DNA of 64,000 nucleotides from Cytidiella melzeri (Eukaryota; Basidiomycota; Agaricomycetes; Polyporales; Irpicaceae): NCBI GenBank assembly GCA_022592445.1, contig JABYQR010000003.1, forward strand, positions 372,001 through 436,000. Reading direction: 5' to 3'. Position 1 is the stretch's first letter. Each line of letters opens with the position of its first letter. Of this stretch, positions 32,697-44,329 are shown piece after piece. The notes below the pieces were generated by a model. It did not search any database. It saw only the letters and a list, made by a program, of their open reading frames with translations, and was not told where the DNA came from. Both the position numbers and the translations under genes were made by a program.

Positions 32697-34277
32697 ATGG
32701 ACCAAGTAAGCACACCAAAGCTCATCCTCAAAAATCCTCATTCACTAACATCGCCACAAGGACTCCTTCCGCGAACTCCTACATAAACCCGGCTCAGCCT
32801 CCTCCCTTAAACCCACCACCACACACACCACCTGGGGTGCACCTTCCAAGAAGGCTAAAACGTGTGCAAACGCTCACAACCTCTGAGTGTTTCACAAACC
32901 GCTGACACTACATTTATCGCTAGAAAGAATGCAAAGACAGACTCAGTGCAGCCCGGATTTAAACCTCGCGCCGTGAAGAAAAAGTCGGATGCGTACCGAG
33001 ACAGGGCGGCCGAGAGGAGGGAGGGTGTCGCGGGTGACTATGCTCAGGTGCGACACTCAATATTACGCTGTAGTCTGTCATGTTTGTTCTGTTTCTTGAT
33101 GTGTGCGCGTCAGGTAGAAGCTCTAGCTGAAGACTTTGAGCGTCGCAACGCCGACCAAGATCCCAAAACAGTACGCGGAATTTTCAAACCCACGCCTCTA
33201 TGTATGCTCAATCCTCCCCTTAGCTGGAAGAACAGCGCCGCTACCTCGGCGGCGACAGCGACCACACCGTTCTCGTCAAAGGCCTCGATTTTGCGCTCCT
33301 CGAACAGAACAAAGCACGCGCATCTACGACCACAGAAGATGACGATACCCTCGAACAAGCATTCATTGAAGGTTCCTCAACAACGGCGACCCTCCCCAAG
33401 AAACGCACGCGAGAGGAGATCGTCGCCGAGTTGAAGAACAAGCGGACGAAAGGGGATTCACAGGACGCCAAGAGCGGAACAAGCGGCGACGCACCGCTGG
33501 ACGAGGCGAAGAAGGCGGGAAAGTTCAAACCAATTGGGTTCAAGCCTGTCGGAGGGGCGGAGAAAGTGAAGAAAAAGTTGGGTAAGAAAGCTAAAAGCGA
33601 AGGGACGAATAAGAAAGTCAAGACGACTACTACCGCCGACGAAATCACAGCAAAGGAGCCCGCACCTGCAAGTGAGAACTTAACGGCAAAACCTGCTGAC
33701 CCACAGCCTCCACAAATGGAGGAAGACTTTGACATATTCGCAGGCGCAGGAGAATACACGGGTCTTGACCTCGGAGACGAAGAGGCTGACGAAGACAGCG
33801 GCGCTGAGCCTGGAGCAATCGTTGACGACACACGAGCAGATGCAGTAGATTCAATCCCGAGACGCAAATGGTTCGACACAGAAGACGAACCGGCCCCATC
33901 TACAGAACCACATCAAGATAGGTCAAAATCACAACCCGTCGAAGCTCTCTCACACCCTATCGGCATACCTGACGAGCCAGAAGAGGGCGAGGAGCCCGAC
34001 GAAGATACACCTATACGCCTAGCCCCGCTCGCATCTTCTGCTGTCCCTTCCATCCGAGACATCCTCGCTGCGGACCAGGAAGAAGAGAAGCAGGAGAAGC
34101 GGAGAGCGAGAAAGGAGAAGAAAAAGGGCAACTTGAGTGCCGCAGGCAAAGTAGACCGGGATTACCAACGGTGCGGTAGAGTTCCCGCAAACCTCTCGTC
34201 AGTAATACGACTCATGGGGGGTCATTTTGTGCGGCAGATTGAAAGCGTACACGGAAAAGAAAGGTGGCAAGTCGTGA
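32697..34277 (+). CDS. IK: RED/IK spliceosome protein
   Basis: Orthologue of RED (IK, SMU-2), a component of the spliceosomal B complex that acts in the nucleus. Six exons: 32697-32705, 32761-32861, 32924-33047, 33114-33170, 33224-34170 and 34238-34277, 425 aa. Diagnostic segments: start MDQDSFRELL, YRDRAAERREG, DYAQVEALAEDFERRNADQD, RRYLGGDSDHTVLVKGLDF and LEQNKARA in the N-terminal RED domain; Lys-rich basic stretches (residues about 220-260); an acidic FDIFAGAGEYTGLDL region; and the C-terminal DYQRLKAYTEKK reached only through the last 67 bp intron. It lacks the long Arg-Glu/Asp dipeptide repeat that names the animal protein. The first exon encodes only three codons. Confidence 0.93.
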
Positions 34278-34405
34278 TGCGTGTGGTTTGCGACGTAGTG
34301 ACAGATATTCTTATAGTCTGTGCTCAAACAACATATCGTACAATCATAAACCCCTCTGTGTATACCCACATCTGCAAACACACCATTAACATATACACGT
34401 ATGCA

Positions 34406-35011
34406 TCATGACTTTTCGCCCGCCACCAACCCCGCCCTCTGCGCAAAATTAGTAAACGACATCCGCGGGTCTATCTCTTCCAGCGGACTATTCAAACCCG
34501 TCCACCGTGAAAAAAAAGGTATCATACCATAAGACACCCAAAAACAGGGAGGAGAAGAAGCCGCATCAACGTACCGTTTCTTCATCTCACTTCTCCACGT
34601 AATTTCCTTCAACTCTGGTGCGCGTATCGTAGCCGCGACTGTCCCGAGTACAAACGCGAACAGCGCTTCAATGACGATCTAGTATTGAGTTGAGTGAGTC
34701 CAATAAGAGTTACAAGGACAAGCATGAGAGAAGGGGGACGTACGTCTGCGGGTAACCCACCCTCCGACGGTCGTCCAGCAGCTTTCAGCACCGACAAATC
34801 TACAACCATGAAGGTTCCCCTCAGCAATGCATTTCTTGAAAAAAAGACGAATCAAGAAAACATGGAACTCACGTTCGTACGTCGAGAACGCAGCTAAACA
34901 CACACCATGAGCCGCAGGTCAGTCCAGTTGCGTAGGAACCGGCAAGGCTGAAGACGACTCACCGTGGAGGATCATTAGTATTGATATGGTCAGCAAGACA
35001 TTTCCGAACAT
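34406..35011 (-). CDS. EMC5: ER membrane protein complex subunit 5
   Basis: Small two-helix subunit of the EMC, which inserts tail-anchored and multipass proteins into the ER membrane (also called MMgT). Five exons: 35011-34963, 34893-34873 (21 nt), 34799-34744, 34678-34575 and 34487-34406; 103 aa. The product reads MFGNVLLTISILMILHAAFSTYE, then a loop with AAGRPSEGGLP, a second helix (VIEALFAFVLGTVAATI), and the family hallmark LKEITWRSEM followed by MSFTNFAQR. Length is normal for the family (about 100-140). Splicing is dense: four introns in 312 coding bases. Lies 128 bp from the IK stop, convergent with it, and in tandem with the acyltransferase gene. Confidence 0.92.
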
Positions 35012-35456
35012 GGTGTGTAAGCGTTGCGAGAGTGTCGCTGGCCAGGTGTTATGTGGTGAGGGAGTGGGCACGGCAGTGGCGGTCACTGTGAGGACGCAAA
35101 AGTAGCTGAACTGGCGCTCAGGTCGAACTTGGAACTTGAATTGCTCACGAATAAGTCGTACATTAGTAAAAGTCATTATTACATTTATTCTAAGATCCAT
35201 AAAATAAGCACCATGATACAAATTGGAGTGAATGAGAGAACGAGGAACATGCAGTACTGATGGCAGAGAGTGCTCGGAAGACACTGTCAAAGGTAGCGGT
35301 TAGTGCAGCGATGCGGGAGATGAAATGATATATAGATGAGCGGGGTAAATTGCATTGCTCGTGGTATCCAGATTAGAGTTGGCTCGAGGTGTGCAGAAAC
35401 ACATGACGAAAATGGATGAGTGGAGGTAGTAGGGGGGTAGCATGCATCCGAGTAAT

Positions 35457-37666
35457 TCAGTACGCGCAATACGCAACGCAGAGCAACGGGAAGCCAGCGT
35501 ACAAACCAAGCCAGAAGATAATGTTACCCATCAGCTTGTTCTTCTTGATTGCAGGGATACGTCCGACGAAAATAAGCGGAATTTGAGCGAGCTGCATCGT
35601 GAACAAATACATCCTGTTGGGCCCAACCAGCCATCACGTAAGCCACCATCGAAAGTCACACAAAGGAAATATTGACACACCGAATCTTCTTAGTCACAAT
35701 TGCCATGACGAGCTCATGCACCGCCGCGCTGAGCAAGAACGTGAAGAACATGGCGCTCTGCCTCGACAACTTGTATGAGCTCATGGACGACGCATAAACA
35801 TGCCTCAGCAAGAACGTGTGCACAGGCTTGTTCCATTTCCTCGAGAACTCGTCCCAGGATGCAGCGTTCCACCAATCCTCGTAGAATTGTCGATCAGCGA
35901 AGCGAGACAACTCAGCAAAGCCGTTGCAAATACACTCTGCACGAGACGTCAACAAAGGCTGTTCTGCAGGTATATGGAGGCATGCACGCACCGAAAATGA
36001 GGTAGAACAATAGCAAGTACGCTACCATGAACGGCAATGCGAGGTCGAGAAGTGATCTCAGAAAGGACTGGTCGGCGGTCGGCGTGAGTGGGAGAATAAA
36101 GCTCTCTGTGACCGTGTAGAGGAGCGCAAACGTCCCGAACGTAGCGACGGTCTTCTCAAACACGTACAGCGGGCGAATTCTACGAATAGTGAGTAAGTAG
36201 ATCCTTACACCAAACTGACTAGATCATACCTATCCGTCATGGGATACTCCAGCTCATAGACCAAGGTCGGCACGAGCATATAATGCGCGAACCGCTTGTA
36301 CGTGATATTATTTGGCCACCTTACGTACTCTGGGCCCATACCGATCAACTCGCTCTCGTACTCCGAGTATTCCTTTGCCAGCGACGCGATGCTTTCGTCC
36401 GGGTGATCGACAAGGGGATGGAGCCCAGGCTTCAAAACCTGAGAGGCGGGAAGAACGCGTGTGCCGGTGGTGATGATCTGCGTCGCGTTGACAGTACTCG
36501 CGGGTTGGAGGTGTGGTGACCTGGTGGACATCGATCTCGTGCGTTTGCGAAGAGTACTTTCGCCGCTTTTCATAGCGACTGGAACAGGCATCGGAGTGTC
36601 GTTGGTAGGTGCGTCATCGCACGCTTCCGCGAGACGGTGAGATTCAGCAGCTGCAACAGCCTCGTCCCATCCTCCGACAGCATCTGTAAGCCGCTTGAGT
36701 TGTGCAAGCGTCACTCTCGCTTGTTCGTTCACCTGCGCGAGGTAGCCGTTGATGTTCATGTACGAATGCATTTTCATAATCATCACCAGGGTATGAAGAG
36801 TGAGGTAGCCCGACTGAACCCACGGCCAATGTCTGTCATACGGAAGGAGCATTAGTTTCAACTTCCATCGCGCAAACGCCCTTGTCACGCACCTTGTAAA
36901 TGTCCATTGAATCGCAGTGAACAGCACCGTAGTCTGCCACAAGTGCTGAAGGATGACTCCAGTCCAGTAATACCTGATCCATCCATTTTGAATCGCTTTC
37001 GCAAATGGGACGCAGATCGCAGTGGAGAGCACGAGGATGCCGTCAGAGAGGAAAAGCATAATTGTGTCCTCGGCAAACATGTACTTCATGCCAAACTCCA
37101 TCGAGAGCGGGTAGCCGTTTGTTTCCAGGCTCCTGATGTAGGTGTTGACTGCCAACAGGAACATTGATATCCAAAAGAGCGTGAAAAAGCCCTGATAGTC
37201 TGTGAGTTGACATGAAATGACTGTGTAAAAACGTGGGCACGCACCCTGAATTCGTTGGCACCCGACCGTTCGTTGGAGATGTCGAACACCGACTGACGCG
37301 GGGAGAACGAGATCATGGCGCGCAACTTTTTGTTCGCGCCAGCTCTGACGGGCTTGGAGACGTAGATGGTTCCCTGTGAGGTCTCGATGCCTCCGCTGGG
37401 GATGCTCTTCGCGAGGTTCACTTCGTTGCTCGAGTTGTCCTGTCCAAGAGATTCGACAACCTCGACGACTGCGGTAGTGAACTGCTGTCTGTTGATGTGT
37501 GGGCTGCGCATCAGTACTAGGCTACACCCCAGAGGCATGGGCAGAGGACTGACCCGGTCGCTGACATCCTTGCAACGTCCAGTTCATCAATGTGCAGGTG
37601 TATGGTGGGTGCTTCATCGCCGCTGTCTGTGTCGGTAGTACTTATGTCTTTCTCGTCCTTAGTCAT
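35457..37666 (-). CDS. ARE2: Sterol O-acyltransferase (ACAT/SOAT, MBOAT family)
   Basis: Esterifies sterols with acyl-CoA in the ER for storage in lipid droplets. Seven exons (37666-37554, 37488-37245, 37191-36893, 36832-36230, 36179-35992, 35936-35681, 35613-35457) give 619 aa, in frame throughout. Multiple hydrophobic helices; conserved FYEDWWNA (the FYxDWWN motif of the family) near residue 475 and the catalytic His in LLSAAVHELVMAI. The cytosolic N-terminus is acidic and Thr-rich (MTKDEKDISTTDTDSG), and a Ser/Thr/Arg-rich loop (RKRTRSMSTRSPH) may be phosphorylated. The C-terminus keeps IPAIKKNKLMGNIIFWLG. Yeast has two paralogues (ARE1, ARE2); which one this corresponds to cannot be told from sequence alone. 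Confidence 0.93.
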
Positions 37667-38531
37667 GGTGGTATGAGTGAGCGTTCGGCTCGGCATGGTG
37701 GGGTGAAGGTAGTTTTGGGTCGAGTTGTGCCAGACGCGCGTTTGCACGGACGACGTCATCGATATCCCGACGACTGTTTGATGCGCCGTCGAAACCCGCG
37801 CGGCACTGTCTTCGCCACCAGTAGCGTTCAGCTCAAGCTGCCACTCCAGAAACCCGCTCGGCGCTGGCAAGAATATTCGTAGAGTCGAATTTCATGTTGA
37901 CTCTGCTGAGCTGGTGTTCAGGAGCTCAGTACTAATACGCTGAGAGTAATACGCTGACGTGAGTGCGTCCCCTGTGTTGATCATGGACCAGATCATTTAC
38001 TAGCCTCCTAATTGTACTGGACGGATGTGTAGGCCTCCCACTAGCCGGCCGATCGAAATCCTTATTACGAGCGAAGATAGCTATACACAAATACTAGTAC
38101 ACGTACAGTAGCCAACAATAACAAGTCGCAACATAAAGTAAAGCCTTGTGTGCGTAGGTGTACAAAATAACGACCATCTCTGTCGTGGACAACGATATCA
38201 ACGCATGTACGCGAGAGGCTGTCGTGCGCGAGTCACTCCTATGTAGTGGGGCGAGAGGCAATGTTCGCGGTGTATAGGCGGTGTCGCTGAATAACCGGAG
38301 CGTCACTGGCCGTCGGGCCTCTGTACCACGAGAACAGAACGGCGGTGCTCACCGAAATAGGTAGGGGCGCGCTGCACATGTCCTTGGAATCCAGAATGAG
38401 CACGAATATCGGTTACGAGAATTGTCCATCCGTACCCGTACTAGGATCTCCCTCCAGCTCCCTGCAGGAGAAAATAATGAGTACAGAGCACGTAGCCGAG
38501 AAATTGCACACTTACTACATCTAACATTGTA

Positions 38532-38852
38532 TTAAATATTGAGGTGCAAGACGGGATTTATGATTTGCTGCCAATATTCCCATTCAGCCGGAGGTTCGTT
38601 GCCATCAGGCTTTGTTTTTCCCCCTATGATATCTTCGCAGATCTTGTTCTCCAGCTGAGCCCACTGGTGCTTGTCTTGAATTAGCTGGGCTATGTTGGGG
38701 TATACTTCCTCCAAGGTCTTGAGCTTGGCTTTTTTGAAGGAGAACTTTGGAAGTCGAAGGCGTACTGCTGGGGAGGCAGACACGGTCATCGTGTGGAGTG
38801 CACTGGTGACAACGGCAGCGATCAAAACAAGGCTGGCCGAGGAGGACCGCAT
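38532..38852 (-). CDS. Small secreted protein, unknown
   Basis: 106 aa from the ATG at 38852. A signal peptide is clear (MRSSSASLVLIAAVVTSALH...SASP), followed by a basic FSFKKAKLK and an amphipathic C-terminal half with EDIIGG and PPAEWEYWQQIINP. No Cys in the mature part. A TATA-like CATATAAAT lies at 39027-39035. An upstream in-frame ATG at 39008 would give a 158-aa protein without a good signal peptide and lies too close to the TATA box, so I prefer 38852. No known family; secreted proteins of this size can be effectors in fungi, but nothing shows that here. The flanks 37667-38531 and 38853-39583 hold no other supported gene. Confidence 0.55.
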   Translation of the reverse strand: MRSSSASLVLIAAVVTSALHTMTVSASPAVRLRLPKFSFKKAKLKTLEEVYPNIAQLIQDKHQWAQLENKICEDIIGGKTKPDGNEPPAEWEYWQQIINPVLHLNI

Positions 38853-39583
38853 GACATGATCAAGGTATGGGGAGATGAAAGGGTTTAAATGACAGTAAGA
38901 TAGTCTGTTTGACGATTTCAGTAACAGTGCCAGCAAAAGGACAGTGAATGTATAACCGACCTGCGCTGAAGCAATGACAATGTGGAAGAGAGGAGCGACG
39001 GTGGGCATCGAGTGCAGATGTTAGGGATTTATATGGACCTTTTACCATCTTGTTAGCTGTGCCTCTGAATCTTGTGGCAGAGATGTCGGTGTGGAGTTGG
39101 AGTTAGGTGTTTCAGCGTCTGTCAGATCTATCGGACGAACTTATCGCTCGTGGTTGAACATGATAATTTCGAGTACACGCGCACTCCAAAGACGCAACGT
39201 ACGTAGACTTGGTCTCCTCCGACTCAGAGTCCTACTTGTGCGTTGACCTAGAATGCTAGGTGTGTGCGAACTTTGTAATATACTGATTACTTTTGTTGTA
39301 CAGAAATCCTACACTGTCTCATGGGTATTATGATAGACGGTGACAATGAGCTACCAAATACAACAATCCAGAGTCAAAGGCGATACAAATTGGGTGCGTG
39401 TGTCACAAAGATAAACAAGCAGGATGGAGCTGAGGAGGTGTCCGAGTCGCGACGAGTTACGATGGAATCATGTATGCGCCAGCTCGGATGACTGTGATTG
39501 AATGGCGACCGGTAAGCCTCAAACTTGAACACCCCACTGGTAGGACAATGTAAATCTCACCTTGATCCATTAGCAAGTACAAA

Positions 39584-40768
39584 TCACCTCGATAGAAGAC
39601 GCTTCGTTCTCGGTTGGACAACAACAGCATACGGTCCCTTTTCATCCAGGATTCTGCAGGCTGCTTCCGCTATCTGCTCAGCCACTGCACCGCTCGAGAC
39701 GCGTCGCTCGGAACCAACGCCACCCTCGGTAAAGGCTGGATCCAATTGGTTTTTCAACACGTATAGTTCGTCCTTGTCGCTTTCGTGGGCAGGCTCCCGA
39801 GGAACAGCAAGTGCACTACCAAGCCTAACCTTCCTCTTCTTCGCCGCCCGCTCAGCGACGCTTTTCCTCACATCTTCCATCTGCCCCGCTCCTTCCACAT
39901 CTGACACCGTCCAGCTCCTCATTTCACCCTCCCCTTTCCAGCCCTTGACCTCCTCAGCGTACTTGCTCCCACGAGTCGCTTTCTTTGCTAACGGTCGGAA
40001 CTGTGCCTTACTCTCTTCCAGCACCTTTTCTATCATTCTCCTAAACCCGTCCACATCCTCGTACAATTCATGCAGCATCATCTTGAACGTAAACTTCCCG
40101 CCCATCGTCGCCTTATCCTCTTCCTCGAACCTGGCGGGAAATGGCTTGTACGAGCTGTACGAGCCTTCAGGGAATTCAGCGGTATAGGTGATAGGTTGAG
40201 GAGGCCGTCTGAACCGACTGGCAGTACTTCTCGTTCTGGTCCGACCGCGCGTAGGCTCCTCGTCTTCATCGTCATCGGAAGAACAATCCATGCACGAAGC
40301 GGAAGCCTTGGAGGGTAAACTCGAGATACTGCTAGGCGGAGAAGGGACAGTGCTCTTCGTTTCTACGCTCGCGATAGAGGTTGTCGTCGAGGTCGAACCT
40401 GTAGACACAATTCTGACCAGCGCGACTGGACCTATCGGATTCGTCGAAGGACAAGGCGAGGGCGAACAAGCACGCTGTTCCGCGTCCAAGTCCTTGGCCA
40501 CCACCCCACCACCAGTCTTCTTTGGAGTCTTCGACACCTCCTCGTACAAGCTCTTGTAGTCCCCACTAGTCAACTTGGAGAAGAAATCCCCCAACCTCGC
40601 CCACTCTGCCATCTTCGCGTCCCCACTTCCTGCCTTCCCAACTCCGCCCCTCAGCTCTCCCCGTCCCCCCACTCCACCAAACTGTCCGTAGGAGGAGCAA
40701 GTCCGCGTTCCAGTCGTCGGAGTGGCCACACCGGCCATACCCACAGTCATAGTAGTAGCAGCCGCCAT
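39584..40768 (-). CDS. Conserved-looking hypothetical protein, unknown
   Basis: Single long frame of 394 aa from ATG 40768. Gly/Thr-rich start, then a helical segment (WARLGDFFSKLTSGDYKSLYEEV), a Ser/Thr-rich linker with an acidic SSDDDEDEEP and RGRTRTRS, then a likely folded part (ITYTAEFPEGSYSSYKPFPARFEEEDKATMGGKFTFKMMLHELYEDVDGFRRMIEKV), a basic nuclear-signal-like AAKKRKVRL, and a C-terminal helix. I recognise no domain. The C-terminus may extend by one more intron (GTGATTTG...ATCAAG near 39560-39585), which I could not settle. A TATA box at 40867-40874 precedes it. Confidence 0.65.
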   Translation of the reverse strand: MAAATTMTVGMAGVATPTTGTRTCSSYGQFGGVGGRGELRGGVGKAGSGDAKMAEWARLGDFFSKLTSGDYKSLYEEVSKTPKKTGGGVVAKDLDAEQRACSPSPCPSTNPIGPVALVRIVSTGSTSTTTSIASVETKSTVPSPPSSISSLPSKASASCMDCSSDDDEDEEPTRGRTRTRSTASRFRRPPQPITYTAEFPEGSYSSYKPFPARFEEEDKATMGGKFTFKMMLHELYEDVDGFRRMIEKVLEESKAQFRPLAKKATRGSKYAEEVKGWKGEGEMRSWTVSDVEGAGQMEDVRKSVAERAAKKRKVRLGSALAVPREPAHESDKDELYVLKNQLDPAFTEGGVGSERRVSSGAVAEQIAEAACRILDEKGPYAVVVQPRTKRLLSR

Positions 40769-40866
40769 CGCAAAAGGGAAAAGCCGTCGTCGTGTCCGTA
40801 TATCGTAACAGAACAGGAACGAGAGATGGGGGTGAATGGAAGAAAACCTTTGATCTCAAGTTGCAG

Positions 40867-40874
40867 TTTATATA
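40867..40874 (-). promoter_or_regulatory. TATA box of the 39.6-40.8 kb gene
   Basis: TATATAAA on the minus strand, 99 bp before the start codon. The stretch 40875-42069 beyond it contains only short frames that do not look like protein. Confidence 0.5.
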
Positions 40875-42069
40875 CCCGTTGCGGCCACTCCCCGATTCGT
40901 GACCACTGTTCTCGCCGGCGTCAAATGACCACGGTCAGGACTTTATCGATATGACCGGAGCTGCTAGTGCTTGTGATCTGTGGCCCGCCGGACGGAGCAG
41001 CTACCGCTAGTTGCACCGCAGTTGTGGCCCACCCAAATGTCTAGCACGATGAAGGAGGGAGCGGAAGTCTCTCCTATGACAGGCTTGGAGTGGGAGTAGC
41101 CTGGCAGGGAGGAGGAGGGAGAGACACGAACCGAGACCCTTGCGGTCGTGGTTGTACTGGAAAAGAGCCAAGCTATTGCAGCGAATATACAGGTTCGATC
41201 TCGGGACTGGCCAGTAGGTGCTTGGGCCTGATGGGCTCGCGAGGGAACATGCCGAAACTACGCTCAATTGCAATACAACACGCGACGCGTCGAAAACAAA
41301 CAAAGATATTGTGCCACTCGGAGGTTACCACTGCAATGTCCCATTGTCTAATGCGGATGTGATATTGTCATGATCAAGAGGGTTCGGAGCGGATGTGTGA
41401 TTATAGCGAGGAGACGGGAGCTGTACTGATTTTCCACGCGGGTCATGCATTGAGAGCAAGTAAGTAGTGAGTGTTATATGGCTGGTTTTATACACGTGCA
41501 CAATCCCGGTAATTCGTACAAGAAAGTATGGTCTTTTCCACGACATCGATCGATCTCATCTAGCAGGTAGTATACGAGACACAACCATCTATCTGAACCA
41601 TTATCTTGATTTCTCCACGGTGCAGTGATACAACCAGATGCTTTGTATCCACAAGCGCAGTCGTACCTTACTCAGGTCGTCAATGAAACGCAAAGCATGA
41701 GCGCACCCGTAGCTCCAAGTGCACTGGGTGACTGGGGCTGCACGCGGTAATTTTGATGTGCCCTGAAAAGCCAAACGGACGCCGCTGGCTTTCTGGCACA
41801 GCCGAGGGAGTTGTTGCCCAAAGGGAGGAGCTAGGGGTTTCAAAGTGTCTCACGACAAATTACTGAGAAACTTGCTTCTTAGCATTACAGAGCGTGTTGG
41901 CATGTACAAATTGGGCGACAACATTGATACAGAATACAGAGGATACGAGGTACACCAATCTTGCAATAAGTCCAGCGAAAGTCCAGCAGAGCGCAACAAC
42001 AGGGAGAGCCATATAGCAACAGACAGCGGTAGAAGCACGACAACGAAACACACAGAAAAGAAAGCCAGC

Positions 42070-43297
42070 TCACCAAGGCGTCCTCCTTACCTCCACATCT
42101 TTGTTCCCATGACCGTCTTCCTCATCATGACCGCCAACCCACCTCACAAAGCACGTCGTCGTCTCATCCCGTAGGTCCAAAGGATCCTCGCACTCGCATA
42201 GAACGTCTTGCTTATTTCGGAACCACGTGCTCCAACATACTCTGTTCAGCATCGGCAACCACATCTTCATCTGTGCGCTTGCTAGCAATTCCATGTTCCT
42301 CACCTCCTCTGTGAGGAAGCCAGCAGTCTGACACTCGCAACAATGCGAAGGCGAATATGGCTGATGGTCGAGGAACGCAAACGGCGAAAGAGGTGTCAAC
42401 ACAGGAGGAGGGACAGAGGCATGCTCGATGTGGTCATAGAAGACGTCGGCAGCAGAGAGGTGAATACCGAGATGTAAATGTTTGAGGGTAGACGCAAGAG
42501 GCGAGAGGGCTTTCCCGTATATTCTCTAGATAGATGTATGTATGCGCTGTTTTCAGTGGAATGAGACCAGGACGCACCGTCAAATCCCCGACATCACAGA
42601 TAACGTCCGGCAGCGGAGAATGGACAGTGCAGCTGGAAGCTTCTGCGTAACATGTCCAGCAACAATCAATCAGCAGACGGTCGGTGCACCTGAGCACCAG
42701 ACTCTGTAGTTTTGGACAGTACACCGATAATAAAGAGAGTATATGCGGAGTGATCGACGGAAGGAAAGCGAATTCGAGAGATGTGAGGTGCTGCACGATT
42801 GACTTCTTTGCTTTGGTTGCGGGAGTCAAGGCACGGTGGGCATTGATAGGCAGATTGGAGAGAATGAGCTTGGCGTAGCCTTCGTGCGTGTGCAGTCCCT
42901 CCGTCACGAAGTCGACGCGAAGACTCGTCAAGCGACTAAAGTGTAAAAGGTTCTGATAATGTTCTCCCAACGCAGATGTCGGGATATCAAGGCTCCTAGA
43001 CATATGCATTCAGCGGTTGTATGCGCTGTGAAAATAGGCAGTGGCTTACCGAACCCATTCGTACAACCCTGGGATTTGGCACAGATGACTCCATTGTCTC
43101 TTTGTGGTCACAACCAGAGCAGAGAAGTAGCGGCGGAAAGCGATCTGGCGGAATGTATGGCACGTTAATGAGAAAGGCGCGATTGCATAAAAAGAGTCCG
43201 TTTCGGATAAAACGAGCTTGACGACATGATCGACAACCTCTGGAGGAACATAATAAGTGTTCGCGATACGAGAGCGTGCCAAGTTACCACAAGGCAT
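42070..43297 (-). CDS. F-box-like protein
   Basis: Three exons (43297-43050, 42995-42578, 42525-42070), 373 aa. The N-terminal block YYVPPEVVDHVVKLVL...SLTCHTFRQIAFRRYFSALVV has the spacing of a degenerate fungal F-box (Pro-x-E start, Leu/Cys core, FR.IAFR). The middle has leucine-rich-repeat-like strands (LTSLRVDF, LTSLEFAFLPSITPHILSLL, CPKLQSLVL), as in substrate-binding halves of F-box proteins. The C-terminal part is Cys-rich (CCECQTAG, CECEDP). F-box proteins link substrates to SCF ubiquitin ligases; this family is greatly expanded in mushrooms. Identification rests on pattern, not on a strict motif. Confidence 0.65.
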
Positions 43298-43764
43298 ATT
43301 GCCCGACAACTACGGGTTGGGGTAGAGGAGAACCAGCGGTCCAGCGGGATGTGGTAAGGAGCAAACACAAACTTCCTTTCCAGTTCGCGCAGTGTAGGAG
43401 TGCTTCGATTGATGGGAGCCCAAGACTCGGCGGTTCGCCCACCCGCTCGTTGCGCTGCAACAGACTCCGTACCTCGACGGAGACACATGTTCAACGAACA
43501 ACAAGAGCCCAAGACGCAGGTCGAATGCACTCAGTACAAGCTGCAAAAATAGGATCCAATTGCAGAAGATGATGAACAACCGATACAGTCGCAATGCGCG
43601 AAATCAGCTTGGGCAAAATATCAAAGAAGATTCCAAAGGGGAGCATGGTAAGAAAGAGATAAATAAGAATGAGAGTGCTAGGGCTTCACGCATCCAGAGA
43701 AATGATACAAGCTTGATGTGTAGTGATGTACAGCACAGGTGGATGCGACGCTGGAGTGTCAGCA

Positions 43765-44329
43765 TTACAGGTGGGTGACGGCTTTAGAGTCGAGAGGCAT
43801 TCCTAAGAGTACATGTGAGCACACCAGTGTCGTAGTCAAAAAGTAGCGACTCACCATTCGGCCCAATTCCGTTCGCAGCAAAGATCTGGTTCTGTCGAAT
43901 CAACCTCGCCTGGTCAAAGCTGCGCAAACTCATCGATTAAAACTACTCCTGGTCGGGGGAGGGGTATAAAGGAAAGGTACTCACTTGACCCGTTCCCTCC
44001 TCATAATGTCCAGCACCTCCTGTGTGCCCTGCTCATCCATACCAGCCCTAGGGTCCCCGTCCCGGATATTCGCTTCGATGTCAAAGGACTCAGAGGTGAG
44101 CCCAGCACTCGCCTGCGACTCAAAAGTCGACAGTGGAATATAATGGCTCAGTCCCGGGAAAAGAGACTTCACCGGGTTGGGGACATGGGAGATGAGAGTG
44201 GCGCGGTACCGAAATGCCACTGTAGAACTCTCAAGTCAACGACTGCCTCCTCCTGTGGGCTACCGACAGGACAGACGTACACATTACCAGTAATGTCAAC
44301 AGAGCGCAGACGGACAGCCAGAAGAGCAT
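43765..44329 (-). CDS. Small membrane protein, DUF2015-like
   Basis: Four exons (44329-44281, 44219-43985, 43919-43855, 43802-43765), 128 aa. One N-terminal transmembrane helix (MLFWLSVCALLTLLVML) followed by a basic residue cluster, then a soluble part with the blocks FDIEANIRDGDPRAG, VLDIMRRERVNFDQARLI and FAANGIGPNGMPLDSKAV. From memory these blocks match the fungal-specific DUF2015 family of uncharacterised membrane-anchored proteins, whose usual length is about 120 aa. Function unknown. The first intron follows 16 codons, just after the helix. 43298-43764 and 44330-45343 show no other supported gene. Confidence 0.7.

Noticed and set aside
40875..42069. Short frames on both strands as possible genes
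   Set aside because: None has a convincing domain, signal peptide or splice continuation.
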